A stretch of DNA of 64,000 nucleotides, taken from NCBI RefSeq assembly GCF_016107655.1, contig NZ_JABASX010000006.1, positions 186,001-250,000 on the forward strand. The letters run 5' to 3'. Positions 15,100 to 23,289 of this stretch are shown in pieces (the stretch's first letter is position 1; each line of letters starts with the position of its first letter). Under the pieces are notes generated by a model, which saw only the letters and a list, made by a program, of their open reading frames with translations, searched no databases and had not been told where the DNA came from. The stretch is from Brevibacterium antiquum. Lineage in GTDB: Bacteria > Actinomycetota > Actinomycetes > Actinomycetales > Brevibacteriaceae. The position numbers were made by a program, and so were the translations under genes.

Positions 15100-15594
15100 A
15101 TGACCACCACCAACGACACCGACTATTCGAGCCTCAAGCTCGACGTCCCCGACGGAAGCCAGGCACTGTCGATCACTCGCGATTTCGCAGCCACCCCGGG
15201 CAAGGTGTTCCGGGCACACACCGACCCGGAGGTCTTCGTGAAGTGGTGCGGACCGGACACGATCACCAACACGATCCGCGAATGGGACCCGCAGACCGGC
15301 GGGAATTGGAGCTACCTCTCCACCGATGACAACGGTGAGTATGGCTTCTTCGGGTCCTTCCACGAGGTGCGGGAGAACGAACGCATCGTCCAGACCTTCA
15401 CCTTCGAGGGCTTCCCGGACGCGGTGAGCTTGGAAATACTCACGCTCACCGACCTCGGCGACGGACGGACTCGCCTGAGCTCGACGTCGATCTTCGACTC
15501 GATGGAATCGAGGGACGGCATGGTCGCGTCCGGCATGGAGCAGGGAATCGTCGAAGGCTACAAGAAGCTCGACAAGCTGCTGGCGGAGGGATAA
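15100..15594 (+). CDS. SRPBCC / AHSA1 domain protein
   Basis: This 164-aa protein has the AHSA1 signature: SITRDFAATPGKVFRAHTDP, then VKWCGPDTITNTIREWDPQTGG trimmed to its core WCGP, and a closing helix with MVASGMEQGIVEGYKKLDKL. It belongs to the ArsR-linked activator-of-Hsp90-like group whose function is unproven. It begins 1 nt after the ArsR stop, with GGGAGCATGACATG spanning its start. A 24-bp-arm hairpin terminates the pair 20 nt after the stop. In sequence it is a distant relative of the SRPBCC protein at 1500, not a recent copy. Confidence 0.85.
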   Translation: MTTTNDTDYSSLKLDVPDGSQALSITRDFAATPGKVFRAHTDPEVFVKWCGPDTITNTIREWDPQTGGNWSYLSTDDNGEYGFFGSFHEVRENERIVQTFTFEGFPDAVSLEILTLTDLGDGRTRLSSTSIFDSMESRDGMVASGMEQGIVEGYKKLDKLLAEG

Positions 15595-15614
15595 ATCTGA
15601 GTCGCTAAACATCC

Positions 15615-15675
15615 TGACGTCACTGAACGACCCCGGCGTGGTCACGTCCGGCGCCGGGGTCGTTCAGTGACGTCA
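15615..15675. terminator. Long hairpin terminator with 24-bp perfect arms
   Basis: The left arm 15615-15638 (starts TGACGTCACTGAACGACC) pairs perfectly with 15652-15675 around a 13-nt loop. It lies between the convergent SRPBCC gene (stop 15594) and the reductase gene (stop 15693) and can serve both. Confidence 0.75.
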
Positions 15676-15692
15676 CATCGACTTCTTCCGCC

Positions 15693-16916
15693 TCAGACCG
15701 CCTCGAGGCTTCGCTTCTTCTCCGCGAGGACGAGGTCTCTGATGACCAGGAAGCAGGAGACCGCGTCGCCTGCGGCGGAGACGAGCTGCTTCGTGCTTCC
15801 CCTGCGCACGTCACCAGCGGCGTAGACCCGATTCATCGATGTCGTGTGATCGGATCCGGTGCAGATATAGCCCTGGGCGTCCACCTCGAGTCTCCCGGTG
15901 AAGTTCGCGCTGTTGGCTCGCAGACCGATGAATTCGAAGACCGCATCGGGACTCAGTTGTGCGGCAGTGCGATCGGGACCGTGAATGAAGTCGACAGACA
16001 CCGAAGCACCGTCGGTTGATGAGGATTGCGCCTCGGCGAATCCCGTGATCGCCGAATCGGTGATCACGGTGATCTTCGGATCCGCAAGCACGCGCTCGCG
16101 CAGAACGATATCGGCGGTCAGCTCGGGAAGATTCTGGAGCATGATGACTTCATCGACCAGGGTCGCAAGGTAGAGGGCCTCTTCGCACGCACTGTTTCCA
16201 CCGCCGACGACCACCAACTGGGAACGCCCCCGGTAGGCCGGGCCGTCGCAGGTGGAGCAGAAGTGGATTCGACTCCCCAGCAGCGATTCCTCCCCCGGTG
16301 CGCCGAGAGTGCGGTAGGTCGTCCCGGTCGCCACCATGACGCTCCTTGCTCGGACTCTCTGCCCGTTCGACATGGCGAGTTCAACCCGGTCATCGTCGGC
16401 CTCCAGCAGGTCGAGGACGCTGGTCGCCGAGAGCAGCTCTGTGTTCTCACCATCGGCGTGATTCAGGAAAGTCTCGGCCAGAGTTCCTCCGCCGACTCCT
16501 TCGGGGAAGCCCGGATAGTTGTCGATCTGCTTGGTCGTCGCCGCCTGTCCGCCGAAGCTGGCGGAATCGACGACCAGCGTGGAGAGCCCCTGCCTGTCGG
16601 CATAGATGGCGGCAGTCAGGCCCGCCGGCCCTCCGCCGATCACAGCGAGGTCGTACTCCTCACGGTTTGCGCGTGGGATGATCCCCAGCTTCTCACCGAT
16701 CTCCTGATGAGTCGGCTCAACGAGGTGACTGCCGTCTTCGAAGACAACGGTGGGGATTCTCCGCTCCCCTCCCTGCAGCCTGCGCACTTCCTCCTCCGCG
16801 CAGGAGTCGGCTTCGACATCCACGAAGTCGAATTCGAGGTTGTGGGCGGTGAAGAAGCGCTTGCTGCGCATGCAGTCCGAGCACCAGTCGGTGCCGTAGA
16901 CGATGATTCCTGACAT
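15693..16916 (-). CDS. Glutaredoxin-thioredoxin reductase fusion flavoprotein
   Basis: This 407-aa protein has two parts. Residues 1-~75 form a glutaredoxin/mycoredoxin-like domain with a CxxC site (WCSDC, Cys12 and Cys15) and the cis-Pro region RRIPTVVFEDG. Residues ~80-400 form a thioredoxin-reductase-like domain: YDLAVIGGGPAGLTAAIYA (FAD), HFCSTCDGPAYRG (redox CxxC), VVVGGGNSACEEALYLA (NADPH) and NRVYAAGDVRRGSTKQLVSA (FAD-ribityl). The CxxC is CSTC rather than the usual CATC. The fusion may hand electrons directly to the attached glutaredoxin-like domain. ATG 16916 is preceded by GAAGGA, whereas the ATG at 16934 lacks a site. It is separated from the upstream permease by 59 nt. Confidence 0.88.
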   Translation of the reverse strand: MSGIIVYGTDWCSDCMRSKRFFTAHNLEFDFVDVEADSCAEEEVRRLQGGERRIPTVVFEDGSHLVEPTHQEIGEKLGIIPRANREEYDLAVIGGGPAGLTAAIYADRQGLSTLVVDSASFGGQAATTKQIDNYPGFPEGVGGGTLAETFLNHADGENTELLSATSVLDLLEADDDRVELAMSNGQRVRARSVMVATGTTYRTLGAPGEESLLGSRIHFCSTCDGPAYRGRSQLVVVGGGNSACEEALYLATLVDEVIMLQNLPELTADIVLRERVLADPKITVITDSAITGFAEAQSSSTDGASVSVDFIHGPDRTAAQLSPDAVFEFIGLRANSANFTGRLEVDAQGYICTGSDHTTSMNRVYAAGDVRRGSTKQLVSAAGDAVSCFLVIRDLVLAEKKRSLEAV

Positions 16917-16975
16917 GTTGTGTTTTCCTTCCATCGGGATTCGAGATATTGCGTTCGTTCGGGAAACGTGTTCGT

Positions 16976-18409
16976 TCAGCGGTCGGTACGACCGGGCTGG
17001 CTGAGCTCCTCCACGGGACCGACTTCACGAGCGGAGGAGCCATCACCCTCCTCGGCGAGGGACCCGAAGGGTGCGGACGAAGGTACAGATGCGCGCGGCA
17101 GGCGCGGGTATCGCCACGCGCACCAGGCGGTGCCGCAGCCGACCCAGATCACCGCGGAGATGATCACGGTGCCGGTGAGGTCCGAGGTCAGCAGGACGAA
17201 CTGCAGACACGACACCGCGATGCCGACCACGAGCAGGACCCAATGGAGACTGCGCTTGATCGTGAAGGTCGACGCCGCGTGCAACCCGGGAAACAGCTTT
17301 CGCAGGCGGATGGAGGCGATGAGGATGATCACCGCGTTGACCTGCTGCAGCGCCGAGGCGGCATTGGCGATGTTCTCCATGTCCAGTGACAGCAGGATCG
17401 GGGCGACCCCGATGATGAACATCAGCGTCAGCAGCCAGTGCGGTGTGCCGAACCGACGATTGACGGCGCCGAGCCAGCGCGGAAACCATCCAGCCTCGAC
17501 CGCGGCGAGGATCGCCTTGGTCCCCCACAGCATGTTCGAGTTCAGCGAACCGACCAGCGCGAGAACCGCTCCTCCGAGGATGAAGAACCCGAGCCCTGCC
17601 GGATTGAGGATATGTGCGGCGACGGCGGTCATCGGCTGACCGGCGACCTGGTCGAGAGGGAGGACTCCCGTGGCGGGAATCGCCAGCAGCACATAGAGGA
17701 ACCCGGAGAGCAGGGTTCCGCCGAGCGCCGCGATCGGAATCGCGCGTCCGGGGTTCTTCAGCTCATCACCCATCTCGGCGATGACCTGGCCACCGCGAGT
17801 CGCGAACGACAGCAGGGCCGCGGCCTTGAACAGCTCGAGTGCACCGTGGGGCATCGGTCGGGCGAAGACTGCCCACTCGACGTTGAACATCCCCACCGCG
17901 ACGAACAGCGCGAAGGCCGCCATCATCGCCACCCCGATGATGATTCCGACGAAGGACGAGGCCGAGGCGCCGAGGAGGTTGACGACGTAGAAGATGACCA
18001 GCATGGCCAGGGCTATGAGAACGGGGTCGATGCCCGGGACCAGGGTGTGCAGATACTGGCCGGCCGCCAGACCGTAGATGCTGATGGACAGGTTACCCAG
18101 GGTCCACAGCCACATATTGGCGAATCCGGCGACGGGGTGGATCAGGCGAGAGGCGTAGGTGAACGCTCCGCCGGTGGTCGGCATCGCCGCCCCCAAAGCT
18201 GCGATGGGCGCCGTGACCAGAATGACCACCGCCGTCGCCAGGACGAAGGCGAGCGGAGTTCCGCCTCCCGTGATGGCGATGGCCGTTCCCGTGAGGGCGA
18301 TGACTCCGCCGCCGACGATCTGGTTGAAGGTGATACCGAGCGCCCCTGGGATCCCGATTGTCCTCTTGAGATTGCTGGGGCCTGTGGCGTCATTGCCAAG
18401 CTCTGACAT
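16976..18409 (-). CDS. APC superfamily amino-acid permease
   Basis: This 477-aa membrane protein has ~12 TM helices. It starts with LKRTIGIPGALGITFNQIVGGG, whose GITFNQIVGGGVIAL motif is a variant of the APC TM1 unwound region. GAAMPTTGGAFTYASRLIHP after TM2 and MGDELKNPGRAIPIAALGG after TM6 are also typical. TTAGGAGAAAG precedes the ATG. It is divergent from the DauR-like/cysteine desulfhydrase/RidA operon and shares with it a 139-bp region holding paired inverted repeats, so it probably imports the amino acid degraded by those enzymes (inference). The redox fusion gene lies just downstream on the same strand. Confidence 0.87.
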   Translation of the reverse strand: MSELGNDATGPSNLKRTIGIPGALGITFNQIVGGGVIALTGTAIAITGGGTPLAFVLATAVVILVTAPIAALGAAMPTTGGAFTYASRLIHPVAGFANMWLWTLGNLSISIYGLAAGQYLHTLVPGIDPVLIALAMLVIFYVVNLLGASASSFVGIIIGVAMMAAFALFVAVGMFNVEWAVFARPMPHGALELFKAAALLSFATRGGQVIAEMGDELKNPGRAIPIAALGGTLLSGFLYVLLAIPATGVLPLDQVAGQPMTAVAAHILNPAGLGFFILGGAVLALVGSLNSNMLWGTKAILAAVEAGWFPRWLGAVNRRFGTPHWLLTLMFIIGVAPILLSLDMENIANAASALQQVNAVIILIASIRLRKLFPGLHAASTFTIKRSLHWVLLVVGIAVSCLQFVLLTSDLTGTVIISAVIWVGCGTAWCAWRYPRLPRASVPSSAPFGSLAEEGDGSSAREVGPVEELSQPGRTDR

Positions 18410-18434
18410 CTTTCTCCTAAATATTATTTTAAGG

Positions 18435-18520
18435 TTTCAACTTGGTGTGGAAATTTAGGTGAGCGAGTACACATTCGCACATAATGAACTAATGTGCAAG
18501 ACTTCCACTAGAAGTTGAAA
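18435..18520. promoter_or_regulatory. Paired inverted operators between permease and DauR-like regulator
   Basis: TTTCAACTTGGTGTGG (18435-18450) recurs inverted as CCACTAGAAGTTGAAA (18505-18520), matching at 13 of 16 positions. Nested between them is GCACAT (18477-18482) with ATGTGC (18492-18497). The nearly symmetric layout places one outer site next to each divergent gene, consistent with a single regulator, probably the one at 18549, controlling both. Confidence 0.55.
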
Positions 18521-18548
18521 TTGCGAGCCAGGCCAGAGGAGAACATCA

Positions 18549-19247
18549 GTGACAGCGTTCAATTCGGATCGTTACGCCCAGAAGGTTCGAGAGACCCTCG
18601 ACCTCCTGGCCGGCATCAGCGAGCCGCTCGCCCGCGCCTTGGGCGAGGGCTGCGAAGTGGTCGTCCACGACCTCACGAACCTCGACAACTCCGTGTACGC
18701 CATCGCGGGCGGCGTCACCGGACGCGAGGTGGGAGCCCCACCGACCAATCTGCTGCTGCAGCACGTTCTCAGCGGGGCGCAGGGCGATGTCATCGGCTAT
18801 CCCACGTCCCTGCCCGGTGGGCGCACCGGGCGGTCGAGCACGATCATCATTCGTGAACCCGAGTCGGGTGAGGCGATGGCCGCCCTCTGCCTCAACATCG
18901 ATGTCACCAACGTGAGAATGGCGCACGAGCTGCTCGGCTCCCTGCTCGCGCCCACTCCTGCCGTCGCAGAGGCCACCGCCGAGGCTGACTCCGGTGAGGT
19001 CTTCCCGCACACGGTCAGCGAGCTGACCGCTCAGATCGTCGCCGAGGTGATCGAGAGTGCCGATATCCCTGTCGAACTGATGAAGAAGTCCCACAAGCTC
19101 GAGATCGTTGCCGAGCTCGACCGCCGTGGGGTCTTCCAGGTCAAGGAGGCCGTGTCCGGAGTCGCCTCGGCCCTGGACGTCACCCGTTACACGATCTACA
19201 ACTACATCAACGAGCTCCAAGGCAGAGCGCCGGAAGGACAGTCATGA
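18549..19247 (+). CDS. YheO/DauR-type PAS-HTH transcriptional regulator
   Basis: This 232-aa regulator has an N-terminal YheO-like PAS domain ([20 protein letters not shown], then [20 protein letters not shown] and [15 protein letters not shown]) and a C-terminal HTH_22-type helix-turn-helix ([20 protein letters not shown], followed by [15 protein letters not shown]). DauR of this family represses D-arginine catabolism. The GTG start follows GAGGAGAACATCA. Its stop overlaps the desulfhydrase start by 4 nt (ATGA), so it is the first gene of a three-gene operon. Autoregulation and control of the divergent permease are inferred from the paired operators. The effector may be the amino acid or its keto product. 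Confidence 0.87.
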   Translation: MTAFNSDRYAQKVRETLDLLAGISEPLARALGEGCEVVVHDLTNLDNSVYAIAGGVTGREVGAPPTNLLLQHVLSGAQGDVIGYPTSLPGGRTGRSSTIIIREPESGEAMAALCLNIDVTNVRMAHELLGSLLAPTPAVAEATAEADSGEVFPHTVSELTAQIVAEVIESADIPVELMKKSHKLEIVAELDRRGVFQVKEAVSGVASALDVTRYTIYNYINELQGRAPEGQS

Positions 19248-20365
19248 CCAACGAGGATCATCTGATCGCACCCCCAGAAGACGACATCGACCGCTACGAT
19301 CCGAATGCTCGCGCCTGGCTTGCCGGAGCGATCCGAGCCGTGAAGTCCGATGCCAATAGGTCCTCTGACACGCACCTGCTGCATGTACCGCTACCCGCCG
19401 AATGGGGGATCGACCTGTACCTCAAGGACGAGTCGAGTCATCCCACCGGATCACTCAAGCACCGTCTGGCTCGATCCCTCTTCCTCCATGCACTGTGCAA
19501 TGGCTGGATTCGGTCCGGACGCCCCGTCGTGGAGGCGTCCAGCGGGTCGACCGCTGTCTCGGAAGCGTACTTCGCGCAGCTCATCGGCGTCCCATTCATC
19601 GCCGTCATGGCGCGGTCGACGAGTGCCCAGAAGATCTCCCTCATCGAGTTCTACGGCGGCACCTGTCACTTCGTGGACAACGCGAACGAGGTCTACGAGG
19701 TTGCGGCCGGGCTGGCGGCAGAATCCGGCGGGCACTACATGGATCAGTTCACGTATGCCGAACGAGCAACCGACTGGCGCGGGAACAACAACATCGCCGA
19801 GTCGATCTTCGATCAGATGTCGAGCGAGCAGCATCCCGAACCGTCGTGGATCGTTGCCACTGCAGGCACGGGCGGCACCTCGGCGACCTTGGCCAGATAT
19901 GTGCGCTACACCGGTCGGGCCACGGGAATCTGTGTAGCCGATCCTGACAATTCGGCGTTCTTCGCCGGGTGGAGGGACGGAGACCCGTCGGCAATGACCG
20001 ATCAGGGTTCACGGATCGAGGGCATCGGCCGACAGCGGGTCGAGGCGAGCTTCATCGCGTCGAGCATCGACCGGATGATGCACGTCCCGGACGCGGCATC
20101 CATTGCCTCCATCCAACTGCTCGAGACGCTCATGGGGCGGCGGGCCGGAGCGTCGACGGGGACCGGACTGTGGGCCGCGTTCCGCATCGTGTCGCAGATG
20201 AAGGCTGCCGGAGAGAAGGGCAGCCTGGTGTCCTTGATCTGTGATCCCGGCGAGCGCTACCTCGACAAATACTATTCGCCCCAGTGGCTGACCGAAGCCG
20301 GGATCGACACCACCGGCTACCGTGAGCGCCTCGAAGAATTCATGACGACAGGAGTCCTCAAGTGA
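19244..20365 (+). CDS. cds1: PLP-dependent L-cysteine desulfhydrase, Cds1-like
   Basis: This 373-aa fold-type-II PLP enzyme resembles mycobacterial Cds1, which breaks L-cysteine into pyruvate, ammonia and H2S. The PLP lysine is Lys72 in [14 protein letters not shown], the substrate loop is [11 protein letters not shown] (residues 97-107) and the phosphate-binding glycine loop is [14 protein letters not shown]. Cds1-type sequence [20 protein letters not shown] follows. It is annotated as a cysteine-synthase-family protein in many genomes. The start overlaps the regulator, and the stop overlaps ridA (GTGA). A broader role on serine, threonine or cystathionine cannot be excluded. The reaction passes through a 2-aminoacrylate intermediate, which explains the adjacent RidA. 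Confidence 0.8.
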   Translation: MTNEDHLIAPPEDDIDRYDPNARAWLAGAIRAVKSDANRSSDTHLLHVPLPAEWGIDLYLKDESSHPTGSLKHRLARSLFLHALCNGWIRSGRPVVEASSGSTAVSEAYFAQLIGVPFIAVMARSTSAQKISLIEFYGGTCHFVDNANEVYEVAAGLAAESGGHYMDQFTYAERATDWRGNNNIAESIFDQMSSEQHPEPSWIVATAGTGGTSATLARYVRYTGRATGICVADPDNSAFFAGWRDGDPSAMTDQGSRIEGIGRQRVEASFIASSIDRMMHVPDAASIASIQLLETLMGRRAGASTGTGLWAAFRIVSQMKAAGEKGSLVSLICDPGERYLDKYYSPQWLTEAGIDTTGYRERLEEFMTTGVLK

Positions 20366-20835
20366 ACAGAGAATCGACAAGCACACCCGAAGCTCGCCTC
20401 GAAGACCGCGGATTGGCGATCCCCGAGGTCGCCGCGCCCGTCGCCGCCTATGTTCCGGCCGTGCGCACAGGACAGTACATCTACACCTCGGGACAACTTC
20501 CCGTTGAGAACGGGCAGCCGATCCACACGGGAAAGGTCGGTGCAGAGGTCAGCCTCGAACAGGCCCAGGCCGCGGTTCGCCAGTGCACCTTGAACGCCCT
20601 GGCCGCCATTCGCGCGATCATCGGTGACCTCTCGGCGATCACACGCATCGTCAGGGTCACGGGTTTCGTTGCCAGCACACCGGACTTCACTGCTCAGCCG
20701 CAGGTGGTCAACGGCGCCAGCGAACTCCTCGGCGAGATCTTCGGTGAGGTCGGCGTCCATGCCCGCAGTGCAGTGGGCGTGGCGGTTCTCCCCCTCGACG
20801 TTCCCGTCGAAGTTGAGATGATCGTCGAGGTCTGA
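20362..20835 (+). CDS. ridA: RidA family enamine/imine deaminase
   Basis: This 157-aa protein has the YjgF/YER057c/UK114 fold, with [20 protein letters not shown] near the N-terminus and the conserved catalytic Arg135 in [19 protein letters not shown]. RidA hydrolyses reactive 2-aminoacrylate and related imines released by PLP lyases to keto acids and ammonia, protecting other PLP enzymes. The GTG start overlaps the desulfhydrase stop, with AGGAG 7 nt upstream. Strict coupling to a cysteine desulfhydrase supports the aminoacrylate-quenching role. The N-terminus has ~15 extra residues ([17 protein letters not shown]) compared with short family members. Confidence 0.9.
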   Translation: MNRESTSTPEARLEDRGLAIPEVAAPVAAYVPAVRTGQYIYTSGQLPVENGQPIHTGKVGAEVSLEQAQAAVRQCTLNALAAIRAIIGDLSAITRIVRVTGFVASTPDFTAQPQVVNGASELLGEIFGEVGVHARSAVGVAVLPLDVPVEVEMIVEV

Positions 20836-20869
20836 GCACCTCTGACCTCTGAGACCGCTCTGCTACGTC

Positions 20870-20905
20870 GGCCTGTCGGCCATCAGGAGGGCCTGTCGGC
20901 CATCA
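20870..20905. repeat. 16-bp direct repeat spanning the GntR stop codon
   Basis: GGCCTGTCGGCCATCA occurs at 20870-20885 and again at 20890-20905, a 20-bp tandem duplication. On the minus strand the upstream copy encodes the end of the GntR protein (MMADRPS), and the stop codon is at the junction. The other copy lies beyond the stop. Confidence 0.7.
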
Positions 20906-21614
20906 TGGCAAAGTACGAATCTCGGCTGCGACGGACGTGCTGTCCCATCACCTCGGCGGCCTTCGTCTCCTGCCCGGCATCGATGGCTGCGATGATGTCG
21001 CGGTGTTCGGGCCACGCCTGCGGTCCTCGGCGTGTGACGTTGAGGGAGTAGAGCCATTCGATCTTGCCCGAGATCTGGCGCAGGAGGCTGACGAAGGAGA
21101 GGCTGCCGCTGAGTTCGGCGACTGCGAAATGGAAGCGCATGTTGAGCACCGCGAGATCTTCGTAGCGTTCCTCGCCGATGACGATGTCACCGGCGGCGAG
21201 GATCTCGTTGATCTCCTTGCGAATCATCCGCCAACGCTCATCCGGGGCCTCACCGTTGCTCTGCTGCGCTGCGCGCTTCGCGGCTCTTTTGGCGGTCGCG
21301 GATTCCAGGACGATGCGAATCTCGAACAGATCCTCAGCGTCCTCGATCGGTGACGGGGCGACCATGCTGCCGCTGTAGGGCCGAGACTCGACGAGCCCCT
21401 CGGATTCGAGAGAGCGCAGCGCCTCTCGAATCGGGATCCGCGAGACGTCGTACTGCTTCGCCAGGGCCGCTTCGCGGAGCTTGCCGCCGGGCGGATGCAC
21501 ACCTGTGATGATGTCGTGGCGGATCTTCGCCCCGACCGCGATGCTGTTCGAGGTCGAAGCCGCACTCGGCTTCGCGGTCGAACTCGACCGCGAAAGAGAA
21601 CCGGGCTCAGGCAT
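20883..21614 (-). CDS. GntR family (FCD) transcriptional regulator
   Basis: This ~243-aa regulator has a GntR winged HTH (GAKIRHDIITGVHPPGGKLRE, then YDVSRIPIREALRSLESEGL) and an FCD effector domain (LFEIRIVLESATAKRAAKRA, HFAVAELSGSLSFVSLLRQI, EHRDIIAAIDAGQE). His residues in HFAV and EHRDI are the usual metal/ligand positions. The ATG at 21614 overlaps the ABC ATPase stop by 8 nt; a longer frame to 21686 would run further into the ATPase and has no ribosome site. It is the terminal gene of the peptide-uptake operon. The palindromes at 28608-28649 are its likely operators. Confidence 0.85.
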   Translation of the reverse strand: MPEPGSLSRSSSTAKPSAASTSNSIAVGAKIRHDIITGVHPPGGKLREAALAKQYDVSRIPIREALRSLESEGLVESRPYSGSMVAPSPIEDAEDLFEIRIVLESATAKRAAKRAAQQSNGEAPDERWRMIRKEINEILAAGDIVIGEERYEDLAVLNMRFHFAVAELSGSLSFVSLLRQISGKIEWLYSLNVTRRGPQAWPEHRDIIAAIDAGQETKAAEVMGQHVRRSRDSYFAMMADRPS

Positions 21615-23289
21615 TGAGCAGACCGGAACCGGGCACAGCGGCCAACAGCTTCTGCGTGTACTCCGCGGCTGGACGATCGATGACATCTCTCGTCGCGCCC
21701 GCCTCGACGACCTCTCCGTTCTTCATCACTACAACATCGTCTGCCAAGTTCGCGACAACTGCAAGATCGTGCGTGATGAACAAGCAGCTCACGCCGAGCT
21801 CCGATTGCAGCCGACGCAGCAGTTCGAGAATCTGCTCCTGCACCAGGACATCGAGTGCCGACACTGCCTCATCGCAGATGAGCAGCTCAGGTTCACTGAT
21901 CAGCGCTCGCGCGATCGCTACCCTCTGTCGCTGTCCACCGGAGAGATCGGCGGGTCGACGTTCGAGCATCGAGGTGGGCAGAGCCACTTGGTCGAGCACC
22001 TCGGCGACCTTGTCCTTCCTCTCCGCTCGTGTGCCGATCTTGAAGACGTCGAGGGGTTCAGCGATGATCCGCTCGATGCCCCACATCGGGTTGAGCGAGG
22101 AGAACGGGTCCTGGAACACCGGCTGGCTGAAGCGACGCAGAATGCTGCGCTCGGCGCGTGAGGTGGCGTCGACGTTCCGGCCGCCCGCCAGGACCTCCCC
22201 ACTGGTGGCCTTCTCCAGTCCGAGCACGATCTTCGCGATGGTGGACTTTCCCGAACCGGATTCGCCGATCACTGCCGTCGTCTGTCCGCGCTTGGCCGTG
22301 AAGCTCACACCATTGAGTGCGTGGACCTCTTTGCCGCGGCCGCGCAGCTTGTAGATCTTGTGCAGATCGTTGACTTCGAGAACATTCGCCGAGGTGGCAC
22401 TACTCTCAACCGTGTCATCGCTGGCTGCCGCGGCAGCTGGGTCAGGTTCCTTCCCGTTCGTCGGGCTCACCTCTCGCTCGACCACAATGCTGGGCGCGGC
22501 TTTGACCAGGGCCTTCGTGTACTCGTCCTGAGGATTCCCGAGCACCTGCTGCGGTGTCCCGCGTTCGACGACGCGGCCTTCGTTCATGACGAGGATGGTG
22601 TCCGTCCGCTCCCCAGCGACGCCGAGGTCGTGAGTGACGAAGAGCAGCGAGGTTCCTCGCTCGGTGACGAGTTTCTGCAGATGATCGAGGATCTGCTTCT
22701 GCACCGTCACGTCGAGAGCTGACGTCGGCTCGTCGGCGATGATGAGATCGGGTTCGCCGGACAGGGCGATCGCGATGAGGATCCTCTGCCGCATACCACC
22801 GGAGAATTCGTGCGGATAGGACCGTCGCCGGTTCTCCGCGTCAGGGATTCCCGCTTCCGTCATCAGCCGCACGACATTGCGGGTCACCTCGGCGGAATTC
22901 GACATTCCGTATGTCTGCAGAGCGTCGGCGATCTGGTCGCCCACGCGCATGCTCGGGTTGAGACTGGCCATGGGATCCTGCGGCACCAAGGCAATCGAAC
23001 GGCCCCGAAGAGTTTGGAGTCGCTGACGATCGGCGTGGACGAGGTCCTCACCGCGGTACTTCACGGAGCCGGAGCTGACATGGCCTGCCCCCGGAAGGAG
23101 TCCGAGGACCGCGCTGATCGTCGTCGACTTGCCGGAACCTGACTGACCGACGAGTGCCAAACGCTCCCCCGGTGCCAGTGTGAAGCCCACATCGTGGAGT
23201 ACCGGGTTCTCGTAGGAGACTTCGAGGCCGGAGACCTCGAGGACGAATTCTGACGGTTTCACACCGCCGCTGGTCGCAGTACTCATCAT
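21607..23289 (-). CDS. Peptide ABC transporter, fused double ATPase (DppD-DppF type)
   Basis: This 560-aa protein contains two complete ABC domains. The first has Walker A GQSGSGKS, signature FSGGMRQR and Walker B LIIADEPTSALDV. The second has GESGSGKS, LSGGQRQR and LLICDEAVSALDV. A Pro/Ala/Ser linker of ~40 residues joins them. This is the GsiA/YejF-like layout, in which one polypeptide powers the DppB/DppC-type permease pair. The ATG at 23289 overlaps the gamma-glutamyltransferase stop (ATGA), and its stop overlaps the GntR start. Typical substrates are di/oligopeptides, glutathione or nickel complexes. Confidence 0.92.
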   Translation of the reverse strand: MMSTATSGGVKPSEFVLEVSGLEVSYENPVLHDVGFTLAPGERLALVGQSGSGKSTTISAVLGLLPGAGHVSSGSVKYRGEDLVHADRQRLQTLRGRSIALVPQDPMASLNPSMRVGDQIADALQTYGMSNSAEVTRNVVRLMTEAGIPDAENRRRSYPHEFSGGMRQRILIAIALSGEPDLIIADEPTSALDVTVQKQILDHLQKLVTERGTSLLFVTHDLGVAGERTDTILVMNEGRVVERGTPQQVLGNPQDEYTKALVKAAPSIVVEREVSPTNGKEPDPAAAAASDDTVESSATSANVLEVNDLHKIYKLRGRGKEVHALNGVSFTAKRGQTTAVIGESGSGKSTIAKIVLGLEKATSGEVLAGGRNVDATSRAERSILRRFSQPVFQDPFSSLNPMWGIERIIAEPLDVFKIGTRAERKDKVAEVLDQVALPTSMLERRPADLSGGQRQRVAIARALISEPELLICDEAVSALDVLVQEQILELLRRLQSELGVSCLFITHDLAVVANLADDVVVMKNGEVVEAGATRDVIDRPAAEYTQKLLAAVPGSGLLNA

